A stretch of DNA of 14,523 bases, from NCBI GenBank assembly GCA_028704215.1, contig JAQVLJ010000018.1, positions 1 to 14,523 of the forward strand, read 5' to 3'. The DNA is from Clostridia bacterium (GTDB taxonomy: Bacteria > Bacillota > Clostridia > Christensenellales > UBA1242). Positions 1 through 7,043 of the stretch are shown one piece after another (the stretch's first letter is position 1; every line of letters begins with the position of its first letter). A model generated the notes under the pieces. That model was not told the DNA's origin and ran no database searches. It saw only the letters and a program-made list of their open reading frames with translations. The translations under genes were made by a program, and so were the position numbers.

Positions 1-10
1 TGTCTTCAAA

Positions 11-39
11 AATTTAACACATATTTTGTTATTAGTCAA
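11..39 (-). promoter_or_regulatory. Predicted sigma-A promoter for a gene beyond the left edge
   Basis: On the minus strand there is TTGACT (34-39), a 17-nt spacer and TAAATT (11-16), with a TGT extended -10 just upstream of the -10 box. It points out of the left edge, so its gene is not visible. The spacer and -10 flank share the 14-mer TAACACATATTTTG (plus-strand reading) with the tilS promoter. Confidence 0.5.
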
Positions 40-86
40 CAAAAATACCTGTTTGATAAAAGCAGCAATGTTTATTAACAAAAAGA

Positions 87-497
87 TTATTCTTTCTCTT
101 CTATATTTGTACTAAATGGTTTGAAGCAGGCTTTCCACAATTTGTAATACTTTCTAGTATTTGGAAGAAACAATGCTAATGGCGAAACCAAAGCGGTTAA
201 AATAAATGTAATGACAAAAGTAACAATACCAAAAGGCAACCATACCAAATTGGCAATTCTGTGCTCGTCAGTATATGTAATAGTCTTTTTTGAGGTACTC
301 AGAGCAAACCCTGATATACCAAAGCACTTTTTGCCAAGCGGAATACCAACTATTGTAATACTTAAAATTGAGCCTATTAAAGCCCACAAAAACGCCATTA
401 TAACTCCTACGAGTAAAATAGTAAGTATCGCAAATATAACTTCTCCAATTTGTCTAAGCAGAGCGCGTCCAAGAATATTTTCTGTTGAAGATGACAT
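87..497 (-). CDS. Small YccF-like inner-membrane protein
   Basis: The product is 136 residues and mostly hydrophobic. Membrane segments lie at about residues 15-55 (likely two passes) and 84-112. The centre carries GIPLGKKCFGISGFAL (about residues 52-67), followed by a polar turn and NLVWLPFG (about 83-90). This resembles the IGIPxGxxxFKIA and NIxWxxxxG elements of YccF-domain proteins, which are membrane proteins of unknown function. The ATG is preceded by a strong AAGGAGA (504-510) at 6 nt spacing and by its own promoter, so it is probably a single-gene unit. It follows the terminator of the large CvpA-like gene on the same strand, so a functional link to that gene is not shown. Family assignment is by motif memory only; the membrane nature is secure. 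Confidence 0.6.
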   Translation of the reverse strand: MSSSTENILGRALLRQIGEVIFAILTILLVGVIMAFLWALIGSILSITIVGIPLGKKCFGISGFALSTSKKTITYTDEHRIANLVWLPFGIVTFVITFILTALVSPLALFLPNTRKYYKLWKACFKPFSTNIEEKE

Positions 498-518
498 AAA
501 AAATCTCCTTTATACATT

Positions 519-547
519 ATATTATTTCAAATCTATTTTAGAGTCAA
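519..547 (-). promoter_or_regulatory. Predicted promoter of the YccF-like gene
   Basis: The minus strand shows TTGACT (542-547), a 17-nt spacer and TAATAT (519-524), about 20 nt upstream of the Shine-Dalgarno site. It lies just beyond the terminator of the preceding gene. Confidence 0.5.
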
Positions 548-565
548 TTAAATTTTGATAGGTAC

Positions 566-595
566 AAAAAAACTCACATTTTACTGTGAGTTTTT
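566..595 (-). terminator. Rho-independent terminator of the CvpA-like gene
   Basis: The stem is ACTCACA (572-578) with TGTGAGT (585-591) around a 6-nt loop, flanked by A and T tracts on both sides. On the minus strand it follows the stop of the 983-residue gene by about 20 nt and ends in a U tract. Confidence 0.8.
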
Positions 596-612
596 AAATT
601 TGAAATTATAAA

Positions 613-3564
613 TTATAATGTGTTAAATATGGATTGAGCCAATACAATTATTTCATCAGTAACAAGTAAGCTGTCAGAATACTCGTCATCTCCAACCAAA
701 TCAGAAATTAGTTCATCCAAATTAGTTTGTGTTGGATTTATCAAGTTAGCAAAGGTAAGTACTTTTTCTAAGTAATTAAGTTCTGATTCATAGCTAACGA
801 TATTTTGTATGTTTGCTTTGATTGCTTCCAGCACTTCCAAATAGTCACCAACATAGTTATCTACTGTTTCGTCAAAAGCATTTGCAAACAAATCATTTAC
901 AATACTACCTACTAGTTTTGAAGTAATTAAATCATCCAAAGTTTCACCAATTGCAGAATAATCAGTTATTTCTCCATCGAACGTATTTTGAGCAATGTCT
1001 AAAAAGTTCAACTCATCTTCGTAAGATACAATGTTAGGAATATTAACTTTTATTGAAAGCACCATTTCCTTGTAATCTTCATCAGAAATTTCTTCTGCAA
1101 TAGTATCTATAAAGTATTCAAGCAATGCTTCTGGGAAGTCTGCAAAGAGTTTGCTTCCACTTAGATCATCAAGCGTTGCTCCAATGTCTGAAAATTCTGG
1201 TTCTGTTTCAGATTTGAACAAACTAAATAGGGTTTTTAAATATCCAAATTCTGCTTCAAAACTTTCGATGTTATCGATGTTTTCTTGCAATTTTTGTACA
1301 AATGTCAAAGTATCGTCGCCACTAGTGAAAGTAACATCAGCAATGTCTTCTGGCACTTCGATTTCTTCAACTGCAATTTTTAAAAACTCTTTGATATTAT
1401 ATTCGCTCAAAATAATAGAACCGTCTTCAATCAAATCATCAATTAAAGCACCTATTTCGGTCAAATTCGTATCTTCTTCAACATCGAACAAAGCATCCAT
1501 AGCACCTTCGGTGTCCATCAACTCCATTATTTTATCTTTTAATGGTTGGAACAAACCTAACTCGGTTTCCCATTCGTTAGTTGTAGTAGAAGAAGTGATA
1601 CTCTTAAATGAAGTGATTAAAAATTCTAAACGAGAAATATCAAAACCAACTTCTTCTTCCATTGTGCATGCATAATCAAACAATCCATCTAGCGCATTTT
1701 CATACACGACATTGAATAATTCAGCATTAGAAACTATATCAAGCCATTCTCCAAATTGTGATAATGGATATTCCAATATGTCTACAGAAGGATTAGCATC
1801 ATAATATGCTTTTACACTAATGTAAGCATTTTCAAAAATTTCAAAATCGTCTTCAAAGTTGTATTCGTCGTCACCGATCAATGTGAATATGTCAGTAACT
1901 GCTTGTTTTGCCACATCAGCCAAAGACAATTCAGTAATATTTTTATCAATAACGTTTTCTGCTTCCTCTTGTGCTTTTGCTTTCAAGTTTGCAAAAGTAG
2001 TTGGATGCATCAAATCATTATCAATTAAAATATCTACTATTGCACCAATATCAGAAATATTTTCTTCGCTAACATAAGGCGCGTTTTCAAAATCAATGTT
2101 TGCAACTATATCCAATATTTTATTAAACAAGTTAGTAAACATTGTTTCAAGAGCAGTTAAAGTTGCCGCATCACTTTGCTCAACATAAGTTACTTCTAAC
2201 AATTCACAAGCAGTTTTTACACTCATCTCAATAATCACAGGGGCAAGACTAGCAGTAGAATTCATATCAAAGAATTTTCCTACTATACTAGATGCAAAAT
2301 TATCTGGAATATTTTGAATAATATCAAGTAAAGCATCGCGATACTGTAATTCATTTGTTTGAACATAATTGTAAATATTTATCAAAATATGTTCATCATT
2401 CATTATTTCTAGTGCTTCAATCAATTTGATTATATCTTGACTAATTTTTGTAGAGTTAAGGTCTTTTACTGCAAGCAAGATTTCTTCAATACCTTCATTT
2501 ACAGCAACAATGCCGGTATCAGGTATCTTTACTTCATAATCTGGGTCAGTCAAAATAGAGTCAATAGCATCAGGTAGCAATTCATCGAATGTAGACTTCA
2601 ATACTCCGCTACTAAATGCATCTCTTACTATATCTTTTGCTGCATCAAGTAATACAGCGATATCTTCTTCCGATAGATTATCAAAATCAATTTGTTCAAT
2701 CTTTTTTGCATTATTGTAAATACGAGCAACGTTCTTTATTTCTTTGGTCAAAGAAATTGTCTGACCGTTGGCAGTTGTTGTAGTTACGTTTTGAAACATT
2801 GCGTTACCCAAAGCATTTAGACCAGTGTATTTGAACACTTGACCTATTGGGCTTTCTTCATAGCAATACAAGTACCCCAAAATCATTTCTGCATCTTCGC
2901 CAGAAGATTGTACAAGCAAATCAGTAATCAAACCTGGATGCTCTTCGACGGCAGATGCGGATACCTGATTTGATTCATTGATTTCTATAATTGTTTCTGA
3001 CAAACCAATCAATGGCATGAAAGTAACCAATGTAATCAACAAACCTGAAAAAACACCAATCAAACCACCAAGCCAAGGACGTTTTTTGTTAGTTGCGATG
3101 GTAATTTCGTGGCGCTTCAAAGCCAATTTTTCTTTTCTACCAATTCTGCTAGCAAAGATTGCCCAAAGTGGCCATAACAAAATCTTTGTCAACCAGAACA
3201 AGAGTAAGAACACAATGATGTTTCCAAGCAACACAGGTATTGATGCAGCCAAATCTGTCAATATTGAAGGATTGGCAATGTAACTCTGAATTGTTGGATT
3301 TTCTTCTATGAAAGTACGCATAAATTCATAAAATGTCGTGACAGGTTCACCCTGCACGGTCAAATTTAGGAACGATACATCCATCTGTAATAGTCCCTTT
3401 GTTATCATTGATGAAAAAATCAACAACAACACTACTGTTACAGCAAGCCAGACAAATCTGAACATGCTTTTTTTGTAACCTCTCTTTAGTCCGAACAAAA
3501 AGCCCATCAAAATGAAAAAGCCTGCAACTCCGGACAATATGTAACCAATGGTTTGAGCAGTCAT
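613..3564 (-). CDS. Large CvpA-like membrane protein with acidic repeat region
   Basis: The product is 983 residues. The first ~190 hold four predicted membrane helices (about 5-25, 35-55, 107-137, 164-187). After helix 1 comes GLKRGYKKSMFRFVWL, and GGLIGVFSGLLITLV opens helix 4; both fit the topology and glycine pattern of CvpA-family proteins (colicin V production-like, poorly understood). The remaining ~790 residues are strongly acidic and predicted helical, with degenerate repeats. The best copies start at about 766, 845 and 922 (77-79 residues), with pattern YE-E-L-YL, then IG-TLDDL--SKL, then IK-NI-N. An earlier copy around 665-765 is looser, and EDDFEIFENAY near 575 may be another relic. 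A GGGGGG Shine-Dalgarno supports the ATG. Normal CvpA proteins have about 160-230 residues, so this is a major C-terminal extension. It lies downstream of the VirD4 gene on the same strand but has its own promoter. Function unknown; a surface or scaffold role is only a guess. Confidence 0.75.
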   Translation of the reverse strand: MTAQTIGYILSGVAGFFILMGFLFGLKRGYKKSMFRFVWLAVTVVLLLIFSSMITKGLLQMDVSFLNLTVQGEPVTTFYEFMRTFIEENPTIQSYIANPSILTDLAASIPVLLGNIIVFLLLFWLTKILLWPLWAIFASRIGRKEKLALKRHEITIATNKKRPWLGGLIGVFSGLLITLVTFMPLIGLSETIIEINESNQVSASAVEEHPGLITDLLVQSSGEDAEMILGYLYCYEESPIGQVFKYTGLNALGNAMFQNVTTTTANGQTISLTKEIKNVARIYNNAKKIEQIDFDNLSEEDIAVLLDAAKDIVRDAFSSGVLKSTFDELLPDAIDSILTDPDYEVKIPDTGIVAVNEGIEEILLAVKDLNSTKISQDIIKLIEALEIMNDEHILINIYNYVQTNELQYRDALLDIIQNIPDNFASSIVGKFFDMNSTASLAPVIIEMSVKTACELLEVTYVEQSDAATLTALETMFTNLFNKILDIVANIDFENAPYVSEENISDIGAIVDILIDNDLMHPTTFANLKAKAQEEAENVIDKNITELSLADVAKQAVTDIFTLIGDDEYNFEDDFEIFENAYISVKAYYDANPSVDILEYPLSQFGEWLDIVSNAELFNVVYENALDGLFDYACTMEEEVGFDISRLEFLITSFKSITSSTTTNEWETELGLFQPLKDKIMELMDTEGAMDALFDVEEDTNLTEIGALIDDLIEDGSIILSEYNIKEFLKIAVEEIEVPEDIADVTFTSGDDTLTFVQKLQENIDNIESFEAEFGYLKTLFSLFKSETEPEFSDIGATLDDLSGSKLFADFPEALLEYFIDTIAEEISDEDYKEMVLSIKVNIPNIVSYEDELNFLDIAQNTFDGEITDYSAIGETLDDLITSKLVGSIVNDLFANAFDETVDNYVGDYLEVLEAIKANIQNIVSYESELNYLEKVLTFANLINPTQTNLDELISDLVGDDEYSDSLLVTDEIIVLAQSIFNTL

Positions 3565-3630
3565 ACTATTCCCCCCTTTAAAAGAAAACGTGTACTTATA
3601 AAATAAATGCAGATATATCTAATCAAAACG

Positions 3631-3660
3631 ATTATATCAAATTATTTTTAAACTATACAA
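3631..3660 (-). promoter_or_regulatory. Predicted extended -10 promoter of the CvpA-like gene
   Basis: The minus strand reads TTGTAT (3655-3660), an 18-nt spacer and TGATATAAT, i.e. a TGn extension on a perfect TATAAT (3631-3636). It lies about 65 nt upstream of the ATG, leaving an untranslated leader with no obvious structure. Confidence 0.5.
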
Positions 3661-3671
3661 CTATATTATAT

Positions 3672-3689
3672 ACTTTTTTTAAAAAAAGT
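3672..3689. repeat. Perfect 18-bp A/T palindrome
   Basis: The sequence ACTTTTTTTAAAAAAAGT is a perfect palindrome upstream of the CvpA-like promoter. A second, imperfect A-tract/T-tract hairpin lies at about 3721-3748. Either could be a protein site or a weak extra terminator for the VirD4 transcript. The composition is low-complexity, so function is uncertain. Confidence 0.3.
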
Positions 3690-3765
3690 TTCTAATAATA
3701 CAAATAATTTAGTCAAAATGAAAAAAAGTAATATTGTTACACTTTTTTGCTAGATTTCCAACAAA

Positions 3766-3793
3766 AAAAATGTCGATACAAATCGACATTTTT
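3766..3793 (-). terminator. Rho-independent terminator of the VirD4-like gene
   Basis: A perfect 12-bp stem, AAAAATGTCGAT (3766-3777) and ATCGACATTTTT (3782-3793), encloses the 4-nt loop ACAA. It lies 11 nt beyond the VirD4 stop and continues into A/T tracts on both sides. It separates the VirD4 gene from the CvpA-like gene. Confidence 0.85.
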
Positions 3794-3804
3794 GTTTTTA
3801 TGCT

Positions 3805-5829
3805 TTAATCAAAGAATGAAAAGTCATCTGATCCTGGACCCTTTCGTCCCGAACCGCCACTTAAAGCATCATTTCTCTTTGCAATATCGTAATATAATTC
3901 GTTTTCGGCAAAAGGTCTTAAAGGCACATACACAACAGGAGCTGGTCTAACATCGTAAATGTTCAGCGCTTTGTAATATGGTGTAAATATAGATTTTATA
4001 CAGCCACGTTTAAAGGTTTTTACGATTAATTGATGATCTTTCATAAATGAAGTAAGTTCGTGCGGGTATACCAAAGGTCGAGAAACAGCACTCTTACTTA
4101 CAGATTTGTTTTCCTTGCCGTCAGGGCCAGTAGAAACGTTAGTGTTAGTCAATTCTACTGTACGATTGCCCAACAATTCGCTGAACTCTTTGTTTGTAAC
4201 CATATCATCAGTACCAATGTATACTTGATTTGGACAGTTATCTCGAATAATTTTTGCTTCTTCTTCTCCGTACTTTTTATTCAACTGAGAATAAGATTGA
4301 ACAACCAATTGATAAAATATTCCTCTTGAACGTCCAACTGCCAACGATGAGCCAAACTCTGGGAATTTTGGCAAGTTACCAAACTCGTCTAGTAAAAAAT
4401 ATACATTTCTTTTTAAACGGCGTTTTGAAGTTTTGTTGGCAACATCAACCAAACGTTTGTATAACTGTGATACAAACAATGTTGCAAGCGGATGTCTTAT
4501 CTGCAATTCATCAGGTATTTTTAGGAAAAACGCAGTTGGTCTTTCGTCGATACCACCAAAGTCCATTTCTGTTGCACTGGTCATAAAACAAATACCGTTA
4601 TCGTTAAAGAGTTTTAATTTTTCGGATGCAAAACCCATATAATTCTTTGTTGTGCCTTCGGCATTGTTCAAAGCGGTATTGATAAGGCTAGGTGCCTTTG
4701 AGAATTGGTCTCTTCCTTGGAAGTATTTTTTTAATGTAGCATAAGGGTCACGTCCAGCATCACTGTAATTGACGATTTTTGCAACGTTGTACAAGTTGTA
4801 TTTTTCTTTCGTCATGTTAAGACGTGGATCCATACTATCTTCAAGCATCGCTACCATAACACCATGAATAAAACTTTGCGCTACCTTTTCCCATGAAGGA
4901 TTTTTTGAATCTTCAACTGGCGCCAAAGTCATGGCTATCTCGCCTAGTTCGTTGTATGCCTTATCACGTAATTCACCACGGCGAACTTCAATATCTCTGT
5001 CAAGTGCTATTTTGTTAGTATAGGCATTGCCATCAAACTCGTACCACTCTCCCACAGAAGGATTAAAATCATATTCCTTTCGTAAATCATAATTTTTGAC
5101 ATCATCACCAGCAAAATGTTTTTTTACCAAGCGTTCCATATTGAAACTGTTATGATACATTTCATAGGCATTGCTCATTGGGTTCCATTTTGTTGAAGAA
5201 AATGGATTTCTAAGATCTAGCACTCGAATCTCGTAACCCTCTTTTTGCAATTTCATTGCATGGTGGTCGTATAACTCACCCTTGGGGTCTGAGATAACAA
5301 AACTTGGTTTTGCTTTTGTCATACACATCAACTGAATAGTAGGTTCTAGAAATTGTGTAGTTTTACCACTTGATGTTGTACCTATTACTAATGTATGAAT
5401 AGGTTCCACATAATTTACATCAATCAAATTATTTCTTTTTTCTGCACGAACTAATATACCATCATTTTTCATGCCACGAATACTAACGGAAGTACAATAG
5501 TTGTATGCTGGGTCTGATTTTAGCTGTTTTTCTGTTATCCAGTCGCTATCATAGTATTGGCGCATTTCTTTACCAGAATCGTCTTTTCCTTTGTCTGCTT
5601 GTATACCCTTTTTCTTGCCGCCCTTACCATCAACTGCATCATAAAGATATTTTAACAACAGCAATAATACACCGACACCAAAATAAGTGTATGTACCAGG
5701 ATCAGTCAAGTAAGATGGGCTAAAGGTCAAACTGCCAGTATCTACAAAACCTTTGATAAGTATCGCCAATACAAACAAAAAGACTAGTGCTACTACAAAT
5801 ATCAATACTTTTTTTAATGTCTTGTTCAT
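3805..5829 (-). CDS. VirD4/TraG-type type IV coupling ATPase
   Basis: The product is 674 residues. Two N-terminal membrane helices (about 7-27 and 47-63) are followed by a basic, flexible linker and a cytoplasmic motor domain. Walker A is GTTSSGKTT (150-158), DPKGE (181-185) follows, and Walker B is VYFLLDEFGN (476-485); GRSRGIFYQLVVQSYSQL (499-516) matches the conserved downstream helicase-like segment. Family knowledge: these hexameric ATPases recruit DNA-protein or protein substrates to a type IV secretion channel. Length and architecture match TraG/TrsK proteins of Gram-positive conjugative elements, including the clostridial CD1115-like group. The C-terminus ends in a Gly-rich, acidic FSFFD tail. 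AAGAGG (5835-5840) lies 5 nt before the ATG. No relaxase, VirB4 or VirB6 gene is visible nearby; the closest partners are the two divergent pilin-like genes. The family call is secure, but the substrate is unknown. Confidence 0.93.
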   Translation of the reverse strand: MNKTLKKVLIFVVALVFLFVLAILIKGFVDTGSLTFSPSYLTDPGTYTYFGVGVLLLLLKYLYDAVDGKGGKKKGIQADKGKDDSGKEMRQYYDSDWITEKQLKSDPAYNYCTSVSIRGMKNDGILVRAEKRNNLIDVNYVEPIHTLVIGTTSSGKTTQFLEPTIQLMCMTKAKPSFVISDPKGELYDHHAMKLQKEGYEIRVLDLRNPFSSTKWNPMSNAYEMYHNSFNMERLVKKHFAGDDVKNYDLRKEYDFNPSVGEWYEFDGNAYTNKIALDRDIEVRRGELRDKAYNELGEIAMTLAPVEDSKNPSWEKVAQSFIHGVMVAMLEDSMDPRLNMTKEKYNLYNVAKIVNYSDAGRDPYATLKKYFQGRDQFSKAPSLINTALNNAEGTTKNYMGFASEKLKLFNDNGICFMTSATEMDFGGIDERPTAFFLKIPDELQIRHPLATLFVSQLYKRLVDVANKTSKRRLKRNVYFLLDEFGNLPKFPEFGSSLAVGRSRGIFYQLVVQSYSQLNKKYGEEEAKIIRDNCPNQVYIGTDDMVTNKEFSELLGNRTVELTNTNVSTGPDGKENKSVSKSAVSRPLVYPHELTSFMKDHQLIVKTFKRGCIKSIFTPYYKALNIYDVRPAPVVYVPLRPFAENELYYDIAKRNDALSGGSGRKGPGSDDFSFFD

Positions 5830-5851
5830 ACAAACCTCTTTTTATAAAAAT

Positions 5852-5880
5852 ATTGTAGAATAAAACTTGGGCCATGTCAA
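5852..5880 (-). promoter_or_regulatory. Near-consensus promoter of the VirD4-like gene
   Basis: The minus strand has a perfect TTGACA (5875-5880), a 17-nt spacer and TACAAT (5852-5857), giving a leader of about 15 nt. Such a strong promoter suggests steady expression, which is unusual for a repressed conjugation gene. Confidence 0.75.
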
Positions 5881-6051
5881 CAAAATAATTTAAAATAAAA
5901 ATTATAAATAATAATACGAAAATAATAATAAATAAAATATTAATTCCAATAAAATAAAAATTATATTATGAAAAAATGTTTATTTCACTTAATAATCTTA
6001 TTTGTAAATAAAAAAATATTTTCAAAAAAAATAAAATATACTATAATTTAG
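5881..6051. other. Extremely AT-rich divergent intergenic region
   Basis: The gap between the divergent VirD4 and first pilin genes is almost entirely A and T, and no gene is seen in it. A 16-nt direct repeat, TAAAATAAAAATTATA, occurs at 5891-5906 and 5950-5965 (59 bp apart). A second possible plus-strand promoter ends at TATAAT (6042-6047), with a poor -35 at 6019-6024. Confidence 0.5.
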
Positions 6052-6081
6052 TTGTTTTTTGCAAATAATATATGATAAAAT
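6052..6081 (+). promoter_or_regulatory. Predicted extended -10 promoter of pilin-like gene 1
   Basis: TTGTTT (6052-6057), an 18-nt spacer and TGATAAAAT (TGn plus TAAAAT at 6076-6081). It precedes the start codon by about 28 nt. Confidence 0.5.
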
Positions 6082-6109
6082 TTAATTATAAAAATTTTGG
6101 AGGAAAAGT

Positions 6110-6433
6110 ATGTCTACTATTTTGTATAACATAGCCAATTCATTTATGTCATTGTCTAGCGGCAGTCTTGCTGCTACTCCTGACTGGGTACTTGAAATCG
6201 TGAGAGTACTAAAATCTATTGTATCACCAGCACTAATTATTGTGAGTGCAGCAGGTGCGATTTATTCAATCGTTCTTGGCGTGAAAATGGCGCAAGCAGA
6301 TGACCAGAGCAAACGTGATGAAGCAAAGAAAAATCTAATCAATGTCATCATCGCTGTCGTTGCTACAGTTTTGTTAATTGTATTGTTCTATATGCTTGGC
6401 GAGTGGATTGGCACAGATAATTTCCCAGTATAA
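6110..6433 (+). CDS. VirB2/TrbC-type pilin-like protein, copy 1
   Basis: The product is 107 residues. A weakly hydrophobic leader (1-22, ending SLAA) could be cleaved. Membrane helix 1 is at about 36-58, a charged loop follows (ADDQSKRDEAKKN, 63-75), and helix 2 is at about 76-97. Two helices joined by a short basic loop is the topology of VirB2/TrbC major pilins and of the Mbov_0395-like pilin group in Gram-positive conjugation systems. In that setting the protein would polymerise or line the secretion channel at the membrane. GGAGG (6099-6103) lies 6 nt before the ATG. The gene has its own promoter and terminator, and diverges from the VirD4 gene. Residues 49-81 are identical to residues 57-89 of copy 2. 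Function is inferred from topology and context, since no assembly ATPase is in view. Confidence 0.75.
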   Translation: MSTILYNIANSFMSLSSGSLAATPDWVLEIVRVLKSIVSPALIIVSAAGAIYSIVLGVKMAQADDQSKRDEAKKNLINVIIAVVATVLLIVLFYMLGEWIGTDNFPV

Positions 6434-6466
6434 TCAATTAATTAATTTTTTAAATTAAAATAAAGT

Positions 6467-6497
6467 AACTGTGTATTTTTGTGTACACAGTTTTTTT
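6467..6497 (+). terminator. Rho-independent terminator of pilin-like gene 1
   Basis: AACTGTGTA (6467-6475) pairs with TACACAGTT (6484-6492) around an 8-nt loop, followed by a T7 tract. It isolates copy 1 from copy 2. Confidence 0.85.
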
Positions 6498-6542
6498 GTT
6501 TATTTTGAGTCAATATTTTTAAAAAATCTTTTCAAAATATAT

Positions 6543-6570
6543 TTGCATTAAATGTTTTATTTGGTATAAT
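6543..6570 (+). promoter_or_regulatory. Predicted extended -10 promoter of pilin-like gene 2
   Basis: TTGCAT (6543-6548), a 16-nt spacer ending in TGG, and a perfect TATAAT (6565-6570). With the terminator just upstream, copy 2 is an independent transcription unit. Confidence 0.65.
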
Positions 6571-6582
6571 ATATTTATTGTT

Positions 6583-6588
6583 AAGGAG
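6583..6588 (+). promoter_or_regulatory. Shine-Dalgarno site fixing the pilin 2 start
   Basis: AAGGAG lies 7 nt before the ATG at 6596. An in-frame TTG at 6578 lies upstream of this site and would place it inside the gene, so the ATG at 6596 is preferred. Confidence 0.85.
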
Positions 6589-6595
6589 TTTACAT

Positions 6596-6991
6596 ATGAA
6601 ATTATTTTTATTTGGTTTGGCAAATTCATTTTTGAATAAAGGTGTTTTGCTTGCAACTGTAAAGCCGGAATATGAAGTAGGCGCTTCAAAATATTGGGTA
6701 GTGCAAATTGCAAATACTTTGAAATCAATCGTTTCACCAGCACTAATAATTATGTCAGCAGTTGGTGCAATCTACTCTATTGTGCTAGGTGTAAAAATGG
6801 CACAAGCCGATGACCAAAGCAAACGTGACGAAGCAAAGAAGAATCTTATCAATGTTATTATATCAGTTGTTGCAGTAATATTGTTAATAGTAATTTTCTA
6901 TATGCTATCAAATTGGTTAATAGAAGGCACTATTGATCCAGATGATTTGGTACCCAATGTACCCAAGGTACCCGAGGTACCCAAGGCTTAA
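6596..6991 (+). CDS. VirB2/TrbC-type pilin-like protein, copy 2, with VPx tail
   Basis: The product is 131 residues from the ATG at 6596. The leader MKLFLFGLANSFLNKGVLLA looks more like a signal peptide than that of copy 1, and both leaders share ANSF. Helix 1 is at about 44-66, the basic loop at 71-83 and helix 2 at about 84-105. Residues 57-89 match copy 1 exactly, and most of the flanking helices also match. Unlike copy 1, it ends in an acidic stretch and a VPNVPKVPEVPKA tail encoded by a 9-bp tandem repeat. Two paralogues could be alternative or mixed subunits of one fibre or channel, with the proline-rich tail exposed on one side of the membrane; this is inference. The gene converges on the vanW-like gene through a shared terminator. 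Confidence 0.75.
   Translation: MKLFLFGLANSFLNKGVLLATVKPEYEVGASKYWVVQIANTLKSIVSPALIIMSAVGAIYSIVLGVKMAQADDQSKRDEAKKNLINVIISVVAVILLIVIFYMLSNWLIEGTIDPDDLVPNVPKVPEVPKA
6950..6985 (+). repeat. Four 9-bp tandem units encoding VPx
   Basis: The units are GTACCCAAT, GTACCCAAG, GTACCCGAG and GTACCCAAG, in frame, encoding VPN VPK VPE VPK. They are much richer in G+C than their surroundings. They sit at the very end of the pilin 2 gene, where unit number could change without a frameshift. Confidence 0.9.
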
Positions 6992-7010
6992 AATTTTGAC
7001 TTTTTAAAAA

Positions 7011-7043
7011 AAAACACATCAAATTTTATTTGGTGTATTTTTT
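7011..7043. terminator. Bidirectional terminator between pilin 2 and the vanW-like gene
   Basis: ACATCAAAT (7016-7024) pairs with ATTTGGTGT (7028-7036), with one G-U pair and a TTT loop. It is preceded by an A tract and followed by T6, so it can serve both convergent genes. Its right arm abuts the stop codon of the vanW-like gene. Confidence 0.75.

Noticed and set aside
24..44. Terminator for the YccF-like gene (TTTTGTT and AACAAAA arms)
   Set aside because: The stem has one G-C pair in each arm and overlaps the -35 box of the left-edge promoter; it is too weak to call a terminator.
1151..1675. Plus-strand open frame of 174 codons opposite the CvpA-like gene
   Set aside because: It is an antisense shadow with Ser-rich composition mirrored from the acidic repeats. 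It has no ribosome site or recognisable domain. The same applies to other antisense frames, e.g. 4254-4586 and 13303-13575.
5830..6109. A small RNA or riboswitch in the VirD4-pilin gap
   Set aside because: The gap is almost only A and T with no stable GC-containing stems, and the predicted leaders of both genes are short.
6578..6595. In-frame TTG start adding six residues to pilin-like protein 2
   Set aside because: The AAGGAG ribosome site (6583-6588) would lie inside the gene; the ATG at 6596 has correct spacing and gives a better leader peptide.
6950..6985. CRISPR array
   Set aside because: The only tandem repeat is a 9-bp coding unit with no spacers; no palindromic 24-37-bp repeats were seen anywhere in the window.
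613..6991. An intact integrative conjugative element
   Set aside because: No integrase, relaxase, VirB4, replication gene or flanking direct repeats are visible, and base composition is like the neighbouring housekeeping genes.
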